64,000 nt of DNA from Vespa crabro (GCF_910589235.1 NC_060960.1:11282119-11346118); one strand, 5' to 3'. Counted from the stretch's first letter, positions 36,106 to 49,900 are shown. Numbers and translations are program-made. The notes: generated by a model from the sequence alone, not told the origin.

Positions 36106-37977
36106 GCGGAGAAGAGTAGAGGGAAGGTAGAAGGAGATAGATTTCCTGGCTACGAGCTACCTTCCTCGCCTTTCACTATCCGCCGCTCGCTCTCGCACGT
36201 ACACGCTTAAACGTCGCATGGGGAACACGCGCACGAAAAACACGCACCTATACGCGAACGTGCATAAGGAGAGGGTGAAACACATTGTCTATCGACGGCG
36301 CACTCATACAGGTGCCAAACGTACGGACACGCTGAATCTGCACGTCGTACGCTAGCCGCCTACGTGCCCGCCTAGCCAATGGCGTAGAAACTTTATCCGC
36401 TTTTCCAACATTTTCCTCATCTAAAAGTACGATATCGTCGCTCGAAAAACGGAAGCAACTTAAAAGATGGCAACGAACTTAGGTTTTCGAATAACCCCCG
36501 ACAATCGTTGTTGTGAATTTTTATTAAAATCTAGCAAAGATATTGCATTTTTCGAGGGCGGAACGAAAGAGGATTATACCACTGGTCCCGTGGTACGGTA
36601 TACAACACCGTACGTAGATACGTACCTGCCTACCTACCCACCTATGTACGTAAGGTTAATGGTCCGCGGGTATAGTAATTGGTAGCGGTGCTCTCCATGA
36701 GGCTGCGTATCAGGCCCCGTAGGTGGGCGGGCACTACCTCGATCCTTTTTCGGATTTAATGATCGACCATTGAAAACGTAGAATATGCTCAATCCTTTGG
36801 TTCTTCCTGCCGAAGAACGAAAGAAATCATTGGCGTCAGCGAAAACCTTCCTGCTTCTGTTTTCCTCCTAACAAAGAAAATATGTGAAAGGAAGGAAAGT
36901 CTGGAAAAGGGGGAGATATAAAGAAAAGTCGAATATTCTTCCGATCGATAAGCTCAGCTCGTTGTTGATTTTTTTCTCTCTTTTTTTGTTTTTCTCATTC
37001 TTTTTCTCTCTCTCTCTCTCTTTTTTCTTTTTTGAATTTCCCTTCGCCCCTTCCCTTTTCGTTCGTTCTGCCGTCGAGCTTCGTGGTTATCGATGAAAAT
37101 CGCTTAAAAAAATAAGAGAAAAGAAACGGGCCGTGATAAAAGGAAAAAGAGGGAAAGAGTAGGAAGCTTTTATTAGGGGGACCCGTTCTCATTATCGTAA
37201 GAAACTAAGGGAAAAAATGTTGCGCCCGACTCCGGGGATCGATTAAAAAGAAGAGCGAGGGTAAGCGGGAGGTCGTGGCTTGCTCGCGATATAGCTAATT
37301 TATTAGTCGCCATTCACCGTAACGTTTATGACCCCGGGAGCATCCTACCGGATCCTACGTCCTTCCTTGACGTACTGCTTTCCAGAAAAGTATCCCCACA
37401 AATTTTTATGGTCACCAGCGCTCTCGAATAACCGCACCGGTGCCTTTCCGTCGGGGCCCTTTAAGGGTCCTACCATCCTGTAAGAGCCTCGATATATCTA
37501 CTCTTGCGTTTTGTCGCAAGAATACGACGTAGAAGCGGATCTACGTCGCGAATAATCTTCATCCGAAACTATCGATCTTGGTCCTCGCTCGAGAAATATT
37601 TGCGCAAAATGTGGAAAAGCGTTGCGTCGTTAGTGATCGTATTATGACGGAGATCGCTCGACGAGCGCATACCGTCTACCGAGTAAACGACAAAATTACG
37701 ATTTTCTCAATGCGTATCCGCATGCATTACGCTAATACGATAAAACGTGGCATATTACAAGAGCATAAGAAAGTAGGTACTTTATTTCATTCGCGGACTT
37801 GAATATGCTCCAAGAGCTCTACAAAAATAAGAAGGGTAAAGAAGAAAAATTACGTCGAACGTGCGCACCCTTCTTTCTTTTCCATTTTACTACGAGCTAT
37901 CGAAAGAATTGGAAGAAGTAAGTAAAGAAGAAAAAGAGCAGGGATAGACTCGTGTGTGTCTGTCTGTCTGTCCGTCT

Positions 37978-37978
37978 A

Positions 37979-38036
<58 letters not shown>

Positions 38037-38049
38037 CGCGCGCGCGCGA
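37978..38049. repeat. (TG)n(CG)n alternating purine-pyrimidine tract
   Basis: About 24 TG units run directly into about 10 CG units without breaking alternation. Confidence 0.97.
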
Positions 38050-38329
38050 GGGAGAAGGCAATCGGTACGTTCGAAGGCGTCTTTCGCATAAAGACAACAG
38101 TCGCGGCCATTTCGTATGCCGTGCAACATGACAACATGCTGCGTTATCAGAATTATTGCTCACCCCCGCGTTTCTAACCAATACCGAGCTAATGCCGCGC
38201 GTTAACATTCGTGGGGTGTGCTTCGAAGGCTGGCATCCCCGCAAGCTGTGGCCGGACTATCCCACTCTCCCTCCGTCTCTATCGCTCCATATTGCCTCGG
38301 TACACGTACGCATATGTCGCCGAATGCCC

Positions 38330-38370
<41 letters not shown>

Positions 38371-38856
38371 AGTCGTGGGCGGATCGCCACCCCTTGTTCC
38401 TCGTTCTGGAAGAGACAGCCTCGAAAGGGAGGCCTTCCTGCCTTCCAACTTGTATCACGTGTTTCCTCTTCTATTTATTATTCGGTTTCTACGCGCTCGC
38501 CTTACCGCGACTCCTACCATTCTCCTTACGGTAAATGCTACGCTAGACTGCGACAGAGAGAAAAGAGGGAGGAACCAACATTCTAATGTATTCGCGAACG
38601 TGTTCCAAAGTTTCCTCACTTTTTTCCTTTCTTCCGTACCTTGGAAATTGCGGCATCGTGCTCCCTCGCTATTGCTACTTCCATCTTTCGTTCCCCGCAA
38701 TACGATTTTATAGACTGGACTTTAAAACAATCGAAGGATACGTTTTCTCTTCTTTCTCCATAACTATTTCGTTTATCATCACCGGTCGATTGTCGTGACA
38801 AAATTCGCTCGAACGAATTTAATCAACGCTGGAATCATTCGGCTGGAGCCGAATCG

Positions 38857-38889
<33 letters not shown>

Positions 38890-39057
38890 ATTATTTTTTC
38901 GATCTTTCGATTTTCCCCTTTGTGGTTGCCTATGTACAGAGCCATGAAGAATCTCTTGTTTTGACGTGGCCGATTCTATCGCGAGAAAGCGAGATTAAAC
39001 TGTTTACGGTCAAAACTGCTGCGAATTACTTGCGCTCGTTTTAATCCTTGATTTACG

Positions 39058-39060
<3 letters not shown>

Positions 39061-39093
<33 letters not shown>

Positions 39094-39106
39094 GACCAAC
39101 TTCTCC

Positions 39107-39141
<35 letters not shown>
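39061..39141. repeat. Facing (GA)n and (CT)n tracts
   Basis: GA 39061-39092 and CT 39113-39141 are separated by about 20 bp and can form a long stem. Confidence 0.94.
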
Positions 39142-39145
<4 letters not shown>

Positions 39146-40038
39146 TATTTCAATCCCCGTGACGAATTTCAACTTAGCTTAGAAGGGGTAGCTGAAGCGT
39201 CCCCTCGACTCGTGCCACCAAAGTCTCCATAGATACTTTTCATTTTTTCACACGAGCATGCAAACGTAGATTCTCGGTCTTTTTTGAACTGCTCCATCGA
39301 TATTTTGTCGATGCCTCGACAGCGTGATATCTTTTCGTTGTGTCTTATTTATGTACTACTATACGTATGACAGTTTAAAAAAAATATTTGACGGGTGGGT
39401 GTGGTAAATACTCGAGTAAGCGAGATAAGCGATAAAAAAGTTTGATTCTACGCTAGTAAATCTTCGCGTGGTGGGATTTACGACTCGGGAAAAGAAGGGC
39501 GAGAAGAAGAACGAAGGGAGACAAAGCCGTGGCGAATTCAATGAAATCGCTACTCGTTTCTAATTCACGGATTAGAGATCGGAACTTTGACCGTGAGAAA
39601 TTGCTTTTTTACGATACGCAATGGAAAAGAATAAAAAAGGGAACGACTTTAAATTTGTAACTACACGAGTCTATAGTCTTAAAAGGAGAAAATATTTGTA
39701 CTTGGTCGCGTTGAATCATCGGAGGATAAATACTTTCTTTCCTATCAATGCACCGACCAGATGCATCCTCGAACGCAATGGTAAACGCTCGGTGAAGTGG
39801 GTGGGCGGCCGGTGGGGCCACCTAAAGTAAATTGATTCAAATTAGTTCCCAATAGCGTGTAATAACGCGCGTTCCCGCGGCCTCCCTCTTTCTCTTTCTC
39901 TTTATACCCTTTATTTCGTCTTAGATACGTCATTATATTGCCCGCCGCCTAATACTTAGTCCGATAGCCAGAATTATTGCCTGCATACCAGGTGAACCAT
40001 CACGTACAAATCGCCACGCAATGGAAGATTGCGCGCGT

Positions 40039-40039
<1 letters not shown>

Positions 40040-40122
<83 letters not shown>
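40040..40122. repeat. (GA)41, longest GA array in the window
   Basis: 83 bp of pure GA. Confidence 0.98.
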
Positions 40123-40125
<3 letters not shown>

Positions 40126-40608
40126 TACAGAAAGATTGAAAACGATGGACGTCAAATTAATAGCATTTAGAAATTGCGACATTACTTCAATCCGTCACTT
40201 CCAAAGGCAAAATTTCAATTGTTATTCTCATTCGAGCAAATAAATTTGAAATTGAATGAAAATTTAAAGCGCTATTGATAATTTTTACGCCTCTTAGTAT
40301 ATTAGAATCACGCTGTAAAAATATACTCTTTGATCTTGAAAAGAATTAATTCATATTACTCCTCTTGTCTCTCGAATTTCTACATAATTCTACATCGTAT
40401 GGACTGGAAATGAAAGATAAAAGATGGTAAAATGTCTGACGTTCGTCTTCAATGTCGTAGACGATGACGGCGACGGCGGCGACGGCAAGGCAGCGCAGTC
40501 GATGAGAATGGAGCGACGAGGTGGAATTAGTGTTTTCGTTATATACGTCTCTCGAGTGTTTCGTGGCTCCAACGATCACGACGAGTGCTTCGAAGGCTCT
40601 CTCTTTCT

Positions 40609-40612
<4 letters not shown>

Positions 40613-40649
<37 letters not shown>
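40613..40649. repeat. (GA)n preceded by palindrome
   Basis: CTCTCTTTCTCGAGAAAGAG just upstream makes a perfect palindrome running into the array. Confidence 0.92.
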
Positions 40650-40654
<5 letters not shown>

Positions 40655-42048
40655 TCTCGTCCCACCACAGACCTCTTCAAACATATTCTCGAGGATATCT
40701 CCTCGAGGTTGCGAGACCGAAAAACATTTTTCTCCGGGCAGCTCGACAATAGCGGCCGCGATTATACGGTAGCGCTGAAAACAACATTAGCGCGTAGCTA
40801 CTTCAGAACGAGAAACGACTTGGATTGCTGACAAACGATGACGAGACGCTTCCTTTCGTTCGACTGAGAAGAAAAGAGAGCGAAAAAGAGAAAAGAATAA
40901 AGAGAGAAAGAAGAGGAAGAGAGTTATCTCTCAAGAGACGCTACCATAATGCCGAATTCGTTTTGGAAAGGTTCATCGTCGACTCGTTAACTCGTTTTAT
41001 CGGTTATTAACTCAGCCAACTTTTTTCGAACTGGAGTTTATTCCCTCGGAAAGTATCGCGAACTAATTAATTCGGCTTCGCGCGCATTAATGAATATTGA
41101 TTAAAACGATACAAGAGAGTCTTTGATCCTGAAAGTTACTTAGAAATAAAAGAAAAGAAAAGAAAAGAATGATTTTGCCCGATAGATCGAGAAGACGATA
41201 GAACGTTGAAAGGAAAGTCAAAGAGACGAAATGAAACTGGATCGTTTCAATGATCGAGCAAGAAGCACGGGGTTGCGTCCAGTTTGAAAAACAGAACAAG
41301 CCTCTGCTTGGCTCTCCGTTGCCGTCGCCGCTGATGCTGCTGCTGTTGGCTCGTAGAACGGTGAAACGCGTAGTAATGTATGCGGAGTTTCAGGCTCGCT
41401 CGTCAGTTTGGAGAGTTGAAATCTGGCTGGGACCTCCAAAGCGTATCTGATCCCTTGGCACTATAGTGATCCGTGAAACATCTTGTTAGCTCTGTATAAA
41501 CGGATAAAAGGTTGGCTTATACAGGGTAGTTCACAAATAATGGGCAACGACGATGTCGAGCCATCGGAACGCCTACGCGCAATGACGTCGCACGAAAAAT
41601 ATTTCCGTCTCCTTCCCGACGTTCGACTCTTTTCTATCCAACGAGGTAAAAATGAAAAAATCCTACGACGCGGATCCGCGTGAATATGCGGAAAGATTGA
41701 AAAAATCTCGGAAAAAGAGCCGCGTTGTTACTGGATACGTTGCAACTTCATCCTGTTTCCGGCTAAAGCTGGAATCAGCTTGGATATCGGAGATATAATA
41801 ATCATCGTATCGCATTACTCCATTCCTATTTCGTTACGTCGCATTGGAATCGAATCTTCTTTCTTGATAGACGATCGTTTACGAATGAGAAGCGCCTCGC
41901 GAGCAGCCGCCGCCTTTCTAACGGCCCTCTCGACAAATCAAGGAATAAAAACGAATTCCATACGATGTTACGCATTTTTCTCGCGATCGAGTAAACGACG
42001 CTAAGAATCTCGAACGATGATCCTTATCTTGTCGGAATTCTCGCTCCT

Positions 42049-42079
<31 letters not shown>

Positions 42080-42694
42080 CTTCTACTCGACGGAACATTC
42101 AAAAATGTTTAAAAATGTTAACTGGTAAACTCGACGATTAAAAAAATTTGTTCACTTTTAATCGACTCGGTGAACCTTCTCGATATCTTTTGCGTTGCGA
42201 ATCGAAGCAGAAGAAGAAGGGGAGGAGGAGGAGGAGGAGAAGGTAGCCCCAGCGTCTGCGTTCCAAAGACTTGTGCATGCGAGACGAGCGTGTACCGGTG
42301 CGAAAGCTTGCCCTATTAGAATACGTCAGGCTCTCTTCAAGGATATATCTTCTCATTTTTTTGCCCTCTGCCCGTTATCGGATTCATGGATCGTATATTC
42401 CTTTCGTCTACCGATCCTCTTCGTGTTCGCTCTGCCACCGTAGTGCCAGTAGTTGTGAGCGTTCGTCTCGTACACAACGACGCGTAAAAGATTGCACGTT
42501 TCTGCGATTCGCAGAACGGTTTTACTGACACGCAAGAAGGTAAACGATCTAAAGAAATAACGGAATGAAATTAATTTTCATCAATAGGGAAAGAGAAAGT
42601 ACGATTAGAAGGAAGGAAGGAAGGGAGGGAGGGAGGGAGAGAGGAAAAGAATATTTTTTGAATAGGAAGATACACTAAGATTCTCCAAGAAGAC

Positions 42695-42736
42695 GAAGGC
42701 GAAGGCGAAGACGAAGGCGAAGGCGAAGGCGAAGGC
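42695..42736. repeat. (GAAGGC)7 hexanucleotide array
   Basis: Seven units, one with GAAGAC. Confidence 0.93.
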
Positions 42737-43998
42737 AAGACGAAGAAGAGGGCTAATACACAGCCGTGACATATACGCCGTACGCACATACACGAGGGTG
42801 GGCCGACGAGTGGCAGGTTGTACCCGGAATACCCACCGCGGTGCATCGCTCAGTGGGGTCTCCCTCTTATTCTAAGTGCTGGTCGAGCCGAGAAGAGGAC
42901 CGAGCCCGATGTTATCTTCCCGGTTGGAGAGGGATAAAAGCTTAAAGGCTGCAGCCAACTACGATGATACCCCCGGTTATACGAGAGTGTCAGGACGCTT
43001 CAACTTTTCCATCTCGCCTCCCCCCATCTCCTCTCGGATCGCCTATGCACGTTGCGTGGCTGCCTGCGCCTCTCCCTGCGCGTGTCCCTTCCCTTGGCTC
43101 TGCCCGTTTACGTGTATGCGTCCGCGTCTGCTTGTTTAAGTGCGCGCGCGAAGACGACTTTCGGAGAGAGGGTGGAGGGTGATGAGACGCGGAGAAGGGC
43201 AGATCGGAATGCGGTGACCAGCAGGCAAGCCAACGAGGGCTCCTGAGATGAAAGGAGAAAGGAGGAGGGGATATACCTAGCCAAGAGACGCGGCCAACAC
43301 ATCGGGGACAGTGACGTACCCCCCGCGGAGCTACGGAATATATCCACGCGAGCGACTGCGTCTCGACCGTGTGTACGCGCCTTCTCGCGAGAAGACCGGA
43401 TAAAGGCCGGGCTCTATACTCTACCTGCGAACGTTTCATCCCCCTGACCCGTTCAACGGACTACTCGAGAATGGGTCTTTCATTGCTCGAACCATTCCTC
43501 TACGAGAATGAACAAATCCCATGTCTTTTTTACGAAGCAGATTAATAAATATCTGCATGTCGGGAACTTATCGGTATCTTATGCGCTCAATAAAAATCCA
43601 ACTTCTGTTATCTCTTTTTCTCTCTTCTTCTTTGTCCGAGAAAAAGTAAAATGACGGCATGAAATTCGTTATAAATAATCGATCGAATTATATCGCGTAA
43701 AATCCGAATTGTTTTATTGAAAACATTGTAAAATTGACGATTCTCGCATGCAACGACGATTCTCCGAAGAGGAATACTTTGCGTATCGAGAGAAGGAGAA
43801 ATCGACGTCAAAAAAGGAATAGAAGGAGAAGGCTAATACAAATAGCCGCTGGAGTAAGAATCGGCGGGGGCGGTAGATAACGAGGACGATGACAGCAACG
43901 ATGATTTAGCGGCGCGAGAAAGTTAATGGCCGCGTCGGGGCCCTCGGGCCCACGACGCTATTCTTCAGAAACATTCACAACACTCTTCTGTCCCTAGG

Positions 43999-44036
<38 letters not shown>

Positions 44037-45286
44037 CCTCACTCTCTCCTTCGCTTCGTGAGAGACCCCCCGGGGATTCCACACGAAGCCTTTACCCCCA
44101 GCGTGTGCCAATTCATTCCCACTCGCGGACTGGCGTTAGGCTTGGTTTATGGTAGCATTTACAATTATAATCGGCCCATTCGCTCGCGATAAACGAGAGA
44201 AAGAGAGAGAAAGAGAACCCCTCCTACTCCTCCGACACAGCTCTTCGACTCTCATCGCTCCTCCATCACCCAGTTTTGTGGGGCCCTATAGCACCTTCGT
44301 TTCGTCGAAGATCGTACAACCCGATCTTATATTACAGCTTCGTTTTCTTCGTCTCAATAAAGATGGTCTGCTTTCGAGGAACAAGTATAATCTTCTTGAT
44401 AAGTGTCCGAGGCATAGACAAGCCTTCGACTAATTGGAAAATATAAACGTCGTCGGTTTTTTTTTTTTATAAATGCGATAAAAGGCGGATCAAATCTTTT
44501 TCCTTTTTTTTTTTTTCTTTTTTTTTCATTTTGATTCCAAGAAGATCCCCTTTCGACCATTGGATTCTTCCGATCGTGCTTTATCCCCTCGTCCGATTAC
44601 GATCTAACTTCGGCAAAGTGCCGTGACACCTTCGACGGATCCTCTAGAAAGGAAGAAGAAGTTCCTTCGAGAGATCATCGACGGGTCAGGGTCAGTGTGA
44701 AAAGGTTTCGGGCAGCAGGTGTCTTCTACGGGCTCGCCCGAGAAAGAGTGAGAAAGAAAAAGAGAAAGAGAAGCGAGATGAAAATCTCGCGTTGGTATTT
44801 ATCGCTCGAAAAGCCGTGCCACGCCCACACTCCGCTGCCCACAAATCAATCAATGAGAATCTATCTCTTTGGAAAGGATGTGGGATAGCGTAGGGAGCGG
44901 CAAAAGGAGAGTGGGGAAAGAGAAGAGGAAGATATTGAAAAGAAGCGTGCACGTCGACGAAACGACCGAAAGAGAGAAAGAGACAGAAAGAGAAAAGAAA
45001 GGACGTCGATTTGTCAAGCTCGAAACACAGCGGCTGATTATATCCACGGCGATAACGCTAACGAGACTGACGCGTTATCAATATATCAAGAAACGGGTGT
45101 GTCGGAAGTGACTGGCGCGGGAAAAAGAGGTTTGCTACGCTCGAAAACGATATTAAAGATAAAGAGATGCTCCTATAAAAAGTTTTTAAAATCTTTGGAA
45201 ACGAGACGTACGCACGGACACGCACACGTATACGTATGCGGCATTAATAAGAGTTCAAGCTCCGGGAAGGCTACGAAAAAATCAGG

Positions 45287-45288
<2 letters not shown>

Positions 45289-45333
<45 letters not shown>
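45289..45333. repeat. (GA)n microsatellite
   Basis: About 22 units. Confidence 0.95.
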
Positions 45334-45336
<3 letters not shown>

Positions 45337-45429
45337 GAGGGAGAAACGAAACGAGAGACGAAGAGGAAGGAGCGACAGGATCCATAAACGTGAATCGAGA
45401 AACGAGCCGAGCCGAATCAGCGTAGCCAA

Positions 45430-45640
45430 TTCAGCCTTTGTATATGACCCTTAGGCGAGTCATTTGTCGTGTTAATAATTATAAGAAGGTGTGACCCCTC
45501 ACTCGCGCTACACCTACGGACAGCCATATTTATGGATTTCGAGGCCGCGAGCCTCGGCCTCGGGGAATACACGTGGAGCCGCGGGGGGTGACGTAAACTA
45601 ACCGCCGGTTAATTATTGTCCACTCCACGGCGGGCCCGTC
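45430..45640. promoter_or_regulatory. Tentative regulatory element with a T-box half site
   Basis: Motif-dense GC-rich patch: AGGTGTGA (T-box half site) at 45487-45494, an A/T core flanked by CC and GG (CCATATTTATGG), inverted CGAGGC/GCCTCG, TGACGTAA (CRE-like) and GGTTAATTATTG (homeodomain-like). About two exact T half-site octamers are expected by chance in 64 kb, so the site alone proves nothing. Confidence 0.2.
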
Positions 45641-45670
45641 GTCCCTCCACGTTCGTTGCCAGAGAAGAAG

Positions 45671-45695
45671 AGCCGAGCCGAGCCGAGCCGAGCCG
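45671..45695. repeat. (AGCCG)5 pentanucleotide repeat
   Basis: Five perfect copies in a GC-rich patch. Confidence 0.95.
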
Positions 45696-46799
45696 GAGGA
45701 CCGAGCAGGAGGTAGTGGAGGTGGTAAGGCCCCACCGCGTGGACCAAGCTCGATGGTGGGAGTCCAACATTCTCGTTCTCGTCTCTCGTGGAACCCGCTA
45801 AGGGCCCAGAACTACCGTGGTAGCATTCAATTAGCCTCGCGGCATGTGAAATATTATTGTCTGCCTCGCTTCATACACTCGATTTTTAAAAGAGAAGAAA
45901 GAAAGGCATTACGCCGACCTTCTAATATATTTCACTACTGAATCATCCAAGCAACCCCCGGTGATTCGACGGTCGTTGCACGACCACCAACACCACGCGT
46001 CCCAACGCACTCTCTACTCCCGTTCTCTCCTTCTACGTTCTGTCTCGCTCGCGCGAACGATGCCGATTCTTCTTCGTTTTTCGGAGTCACCGTGGAAATT
46101 TGAGATCTCCAATTCGCGTGTCCGAAAATGTCCTTTCTTTGTGCTCACCGTCAAGGGTAGCGGGGGGTCCACCGACGTTCATTGAAAATGGCCAGAAACG
46201 GATAAGGCTGGACGATGGTATGAAGATATATTCGCAATTTATTCTCGCATAAAACGAGTAGAGATTTACAGCGTGCCGCCTTCGCTCGGCCACATAACAT
46301 GATCGATGTATTCTCGCGAGACGACACGCGAAGGAACACGGATATTACGTGTACCCTCGAAAATCGTACGTTTTTTCCTTGCAAAGCTTCTCTCCTCTTG
46401 TCACACCGAGCAGTCGGAGCAGCCGGATGATGCTCTTTCGTCGGTAATACTCGCGTGATCGTAACATGTATTAACGGTAATTTACAAGTCACTGCAATAA
46501 ACTACCGGATCGTTACCGATATTGTAACAAGCACGAGTCATAACAATTCCGCTAATGCATCTGGGGTAATTGAAACGCTCAAGTTCTCCCAGCTGGCGCG
46601 TTTCCGAGTACGAGTTAAGTACGTGGAGTCACGAACGAGAGAACGTCTTTCCTCGAGCTTTCGTAAAGCTTTTAGGAAAATCTAAATCCACGAGATGGAG
46701 AATATTTTAACGGCGTTAGAATCCTCGAAAAAGAATATTTTAGAGAAATTAGCGAGGAAAATCCTCAGACGGTCGCGAAATCGGAATACGCTCGTCGCA

Positions 46800-46985
46800 C
46801 CAGTCGACCGAGTAAGAGTAATTAATAAGCTCTCCGACAGCTATTCATAATCCAAATGGCGCTTTCCAAACTTTGAGCACGAGTTAAAGATGAAGCGCAG
46901 TCGAATTAATACCCGCAGACATCGTGAATGCTCGTAGGAGACTAATTAATTTTCACACCTATCCTTACTAATTGATCAGCCAGCC
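46800..46985. promoter_or_regulatory. Tentative regulatory element, TAAT cores plus TCACACCT
   Basis: Several homeodomain-type cores (AGTAATTAATAAG, CGAATTAATA, ACTAATTAAT) lie within 180 bp. TCACACCT, a T-box half site, follows at 46953-46960 directly after one of the cores. No repeats interrupt the stretch. Confidence 0.22.
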
Positions 46986-49900
46986 TTCGCGCCACATATT
47001 AGATCGTTCTACCTCTCCCGCACACCGCCCCCCCCCCACCCTCTCTATCTCTCTCTGACTCGTTAACTATATTATGTCTCACGTAGTAAATGTTGAAAAT
47101 TACATCCGCCGACAATGCACGAGCGAGTTCATTCAGACGATCTTAGAAATAGCTAAAATTATTATAAAATTTAAGCGATTATAAAAATTAAATTACGATC
47201 TTTCGACTCGAAAATAAAGGATATGATATCTACAACGTAAATATACTCATTTATGTACAGGCCAAATATGAAAAATGAAATCAGACAAATGAAATCAAGA
47301 AAAAGTACGAGGACGAATATGAAGCGATGAGTTAATTATGAAAAATGCGACGATTCGAGTTGGATTGAGTCGATTCAAGACTCCCTTACAATTAGATAAC
47401 TACAACGCTATCTGCTTGAGCAAAAGCTTTCCTCGCGGCGATCGACTCACCCCTTGGAGAAATAGCGAGCAAGCGCAGAAGGTGCTTGCTCCTCTTTCTC
47501 GAAGAGAAGAGAAGAGAAGAGAAGAGGAGTGGAGCGGAGAAGCTAGCAGGAAGCCGTTTCGTTGGCAATGGCGGAGAAAGCTGACGGGGTGACGGGGAAA
47601 CGAGGAGGTGAGAGGGAGAGAAGAGGGAGGAGGTAAAGGCGTCTAAGACGAGACCTTTCCTTGCCATCAACTTGTCTACCAGATCGATTCGCGACGACGT
47701 CGTCGTCGGGGCTCGAAACTCGGAGATATAAGCGAGACGTTGCTTTACCACCTCGAGGAAAGTCAAATCGAGAGAAGACGTATGCGTCTCTATACGAGAC
47801 GGTTTTAACGGCTCCCTTTTTCTTTCTTTATCGATAAAAGTCGATATACCAAAAGATCTACGCTACGCGTGTAACATAGATCGATTACGTAAGACGACCT
47901 TTTCTTCATTTCCCAGAGGATCGGTTACGTCTCTCTTCCTTCCGAAGATCCTCTATATTTTTGTCCTCGGACTAATGGCTATTATGCGATCGATAATATA
48001 ATAATTACGAGCTATCCATATCGATAACGAGAAATATACTCGGAGATCGATCTTTAGGCATGACCACAGGGAGTCTTCCAGTTAGCTAATCGAAAATCTA
48101 AACGGTAGTATTAACTAAAGTATCGTCAAGAAAAATGGTGTCATTTGAAATCATTCGACTTTCGATTTTAATGTCTTCAATGGAATCTCTCTAAGAGAAC
48201 ATCGTATAATGTCGTCTAATCTATCTACTTGTCCGTTCAAGTATCATTACCGATTTGTAATTTAGATAAAATTGAAAAGAAAACATTTTGTAAGCGAACC
48301 GTAGTATATAGCTATTAGTTCGGTAGTAGTTGCGTTTCGTGGTTCAAATTTAGATAAATCGCAAGTCATACCGATTCTCCGGATCTCAACACATTATAGA
48401 GATTGGTGCATACGTAAATACACGGACTGAAATAACATAATGTAGGATATATAACATAATGAGGATTAACCGCGACTTTGTCCTGATCTATCCAAAAGGA
48501 AAACAGCATGGACTTTTCTTAACAAATATCTATTTAAGAAATTGTAATGTTAAATTGAGTAAAACTAACATGTTTTCAACTACTTTCATTGCATTGCATT
48601 AAATATTAATAAATCTAAAGTTGAAGATTTAAGAATTAAACAAGATTATTCGAAATATATAGATGGGCGAATATATACATATTTTCAAATTATTTTCATT
48701 TCTAAGCGGCAGATAATCAAGCGATAATCTGCCATTTTCGTCTAAAAATAAATATAATAGAATGTAAAAAGATTAAGCGTAAGAATTCCAGTACGCATCG
48801 CATACATACTCTTCGAAATCGAATTAACAGGGAAAGAATCAAGACGTTTTTAAAACATAAATGCTCGCTAAAAATTTTTTAATCAAAATGTGCAAAAAAG
48901 GATATAATCTGAAAAATTCTAAGTTAGTTGCGTAGAATTCTATCAGCTTAGTAATGCCAAAATTTTGTATTACTCTTTTAATATCAACTGATATAGTTAT
49001 GTAAGTACTCTCATCGTCAAATAACTGAAGAATGAAAAATACCGATGTTAGCGAATTCAACGACGATCATTTGAAACGAAATGAAAAATATATCAGTCAT
49101 ATAGGTAATATTTATATTATAATCCAATTCAGCACATTAAAAAGACAATAAAAAAATTGTAAAAGCATACAATATGATATCACGTCTATTTGACAATGCC
49201 AATGTATAGATGCACCTTTTATATTTATTCCCCATCTATTTCGATCACTTATAAATCAGAGAAAGTATAAATCAGAAAGCATTCGGGGAAGAAACGGGAA
49301 TTAGTATATTAATTCTTGAAAATCCTGAGCTAAAAAGGATTAACTAACTTATCATCTAGGTCTACGGGTTATGACTTTACAAGTCTCTTTGGTTTTTATC
49401 AATGACTCTGGTCTACTTTTTTTCTATCAATAGCAATGACTACCCTTAAGAAGGCTTTTCTTTTATTTATTAAAATTGATTGATTAAAATTTTTATTAAT
49501 AATTTTTCATGCAATAATAATCATAAATACCTCGGACGATTCTTTTCAACATGTCTATTTCAATTAGTTCAATTATAATGAAAGAACAAGCTCATGATTC
49601 AATATTTGTTCCCCAGAATCTATCCGTTGCATTTATCTTCTTAGGTATTTTTTTGTACATCGATATCGATATAACAAAGTAATAAAATAAAGCAAATGTT
49701 AATTAATTGCATTGTTAATTAAATGACTTGAACTAATAAAAATAAACATGTACTCGCCGATAATTTATTTAACAAATTACAACTAGTAACTCGTGTCGAT
49801 TGTCGAATCTTTTGTCCTCGGCATAATGAACACCGGAGGGACTTGAATTTGTTCACTCACTACTTCAAAAGTTCTACGGTGGCCCCAAAACACTCGTTCG

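Larger units (their letters stand above)
30181..47800. other. Upstream intergenic region of H15, no gene recognised
   Basis: 17.6 kb without a supportable coding exon. It holds roughly one microsatellite per kb, mostly GA/CT, separated by unique sequence of moderate GC. Some stretches are dense in homeodomain-type TAAT cores (31330-31500, 41055-41110, 46800-46985), consistent with enhancers. Open frames of 100-150 codons occur (e.g. minus strand 42990-43439 and 47392-47766) but lack recognised domains and clear splice sites. Confidence 0.5.

Noticed and set aside
42990..43439. 149-codon minus-strand open frame in a GC-rich patch
   Set aside because: Arg/Pro/Ser composition expected of GC-rich noncoding DNA; overlapping open frames on the other strand and no domain.
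48839..49060. 73-codon Ile/Leu/Phe-rich minus-strand open frame
   Set aside because: Typical of AT-rich DNA. A CTTCAG precedes it, but there is no recognised family and no linked exon.
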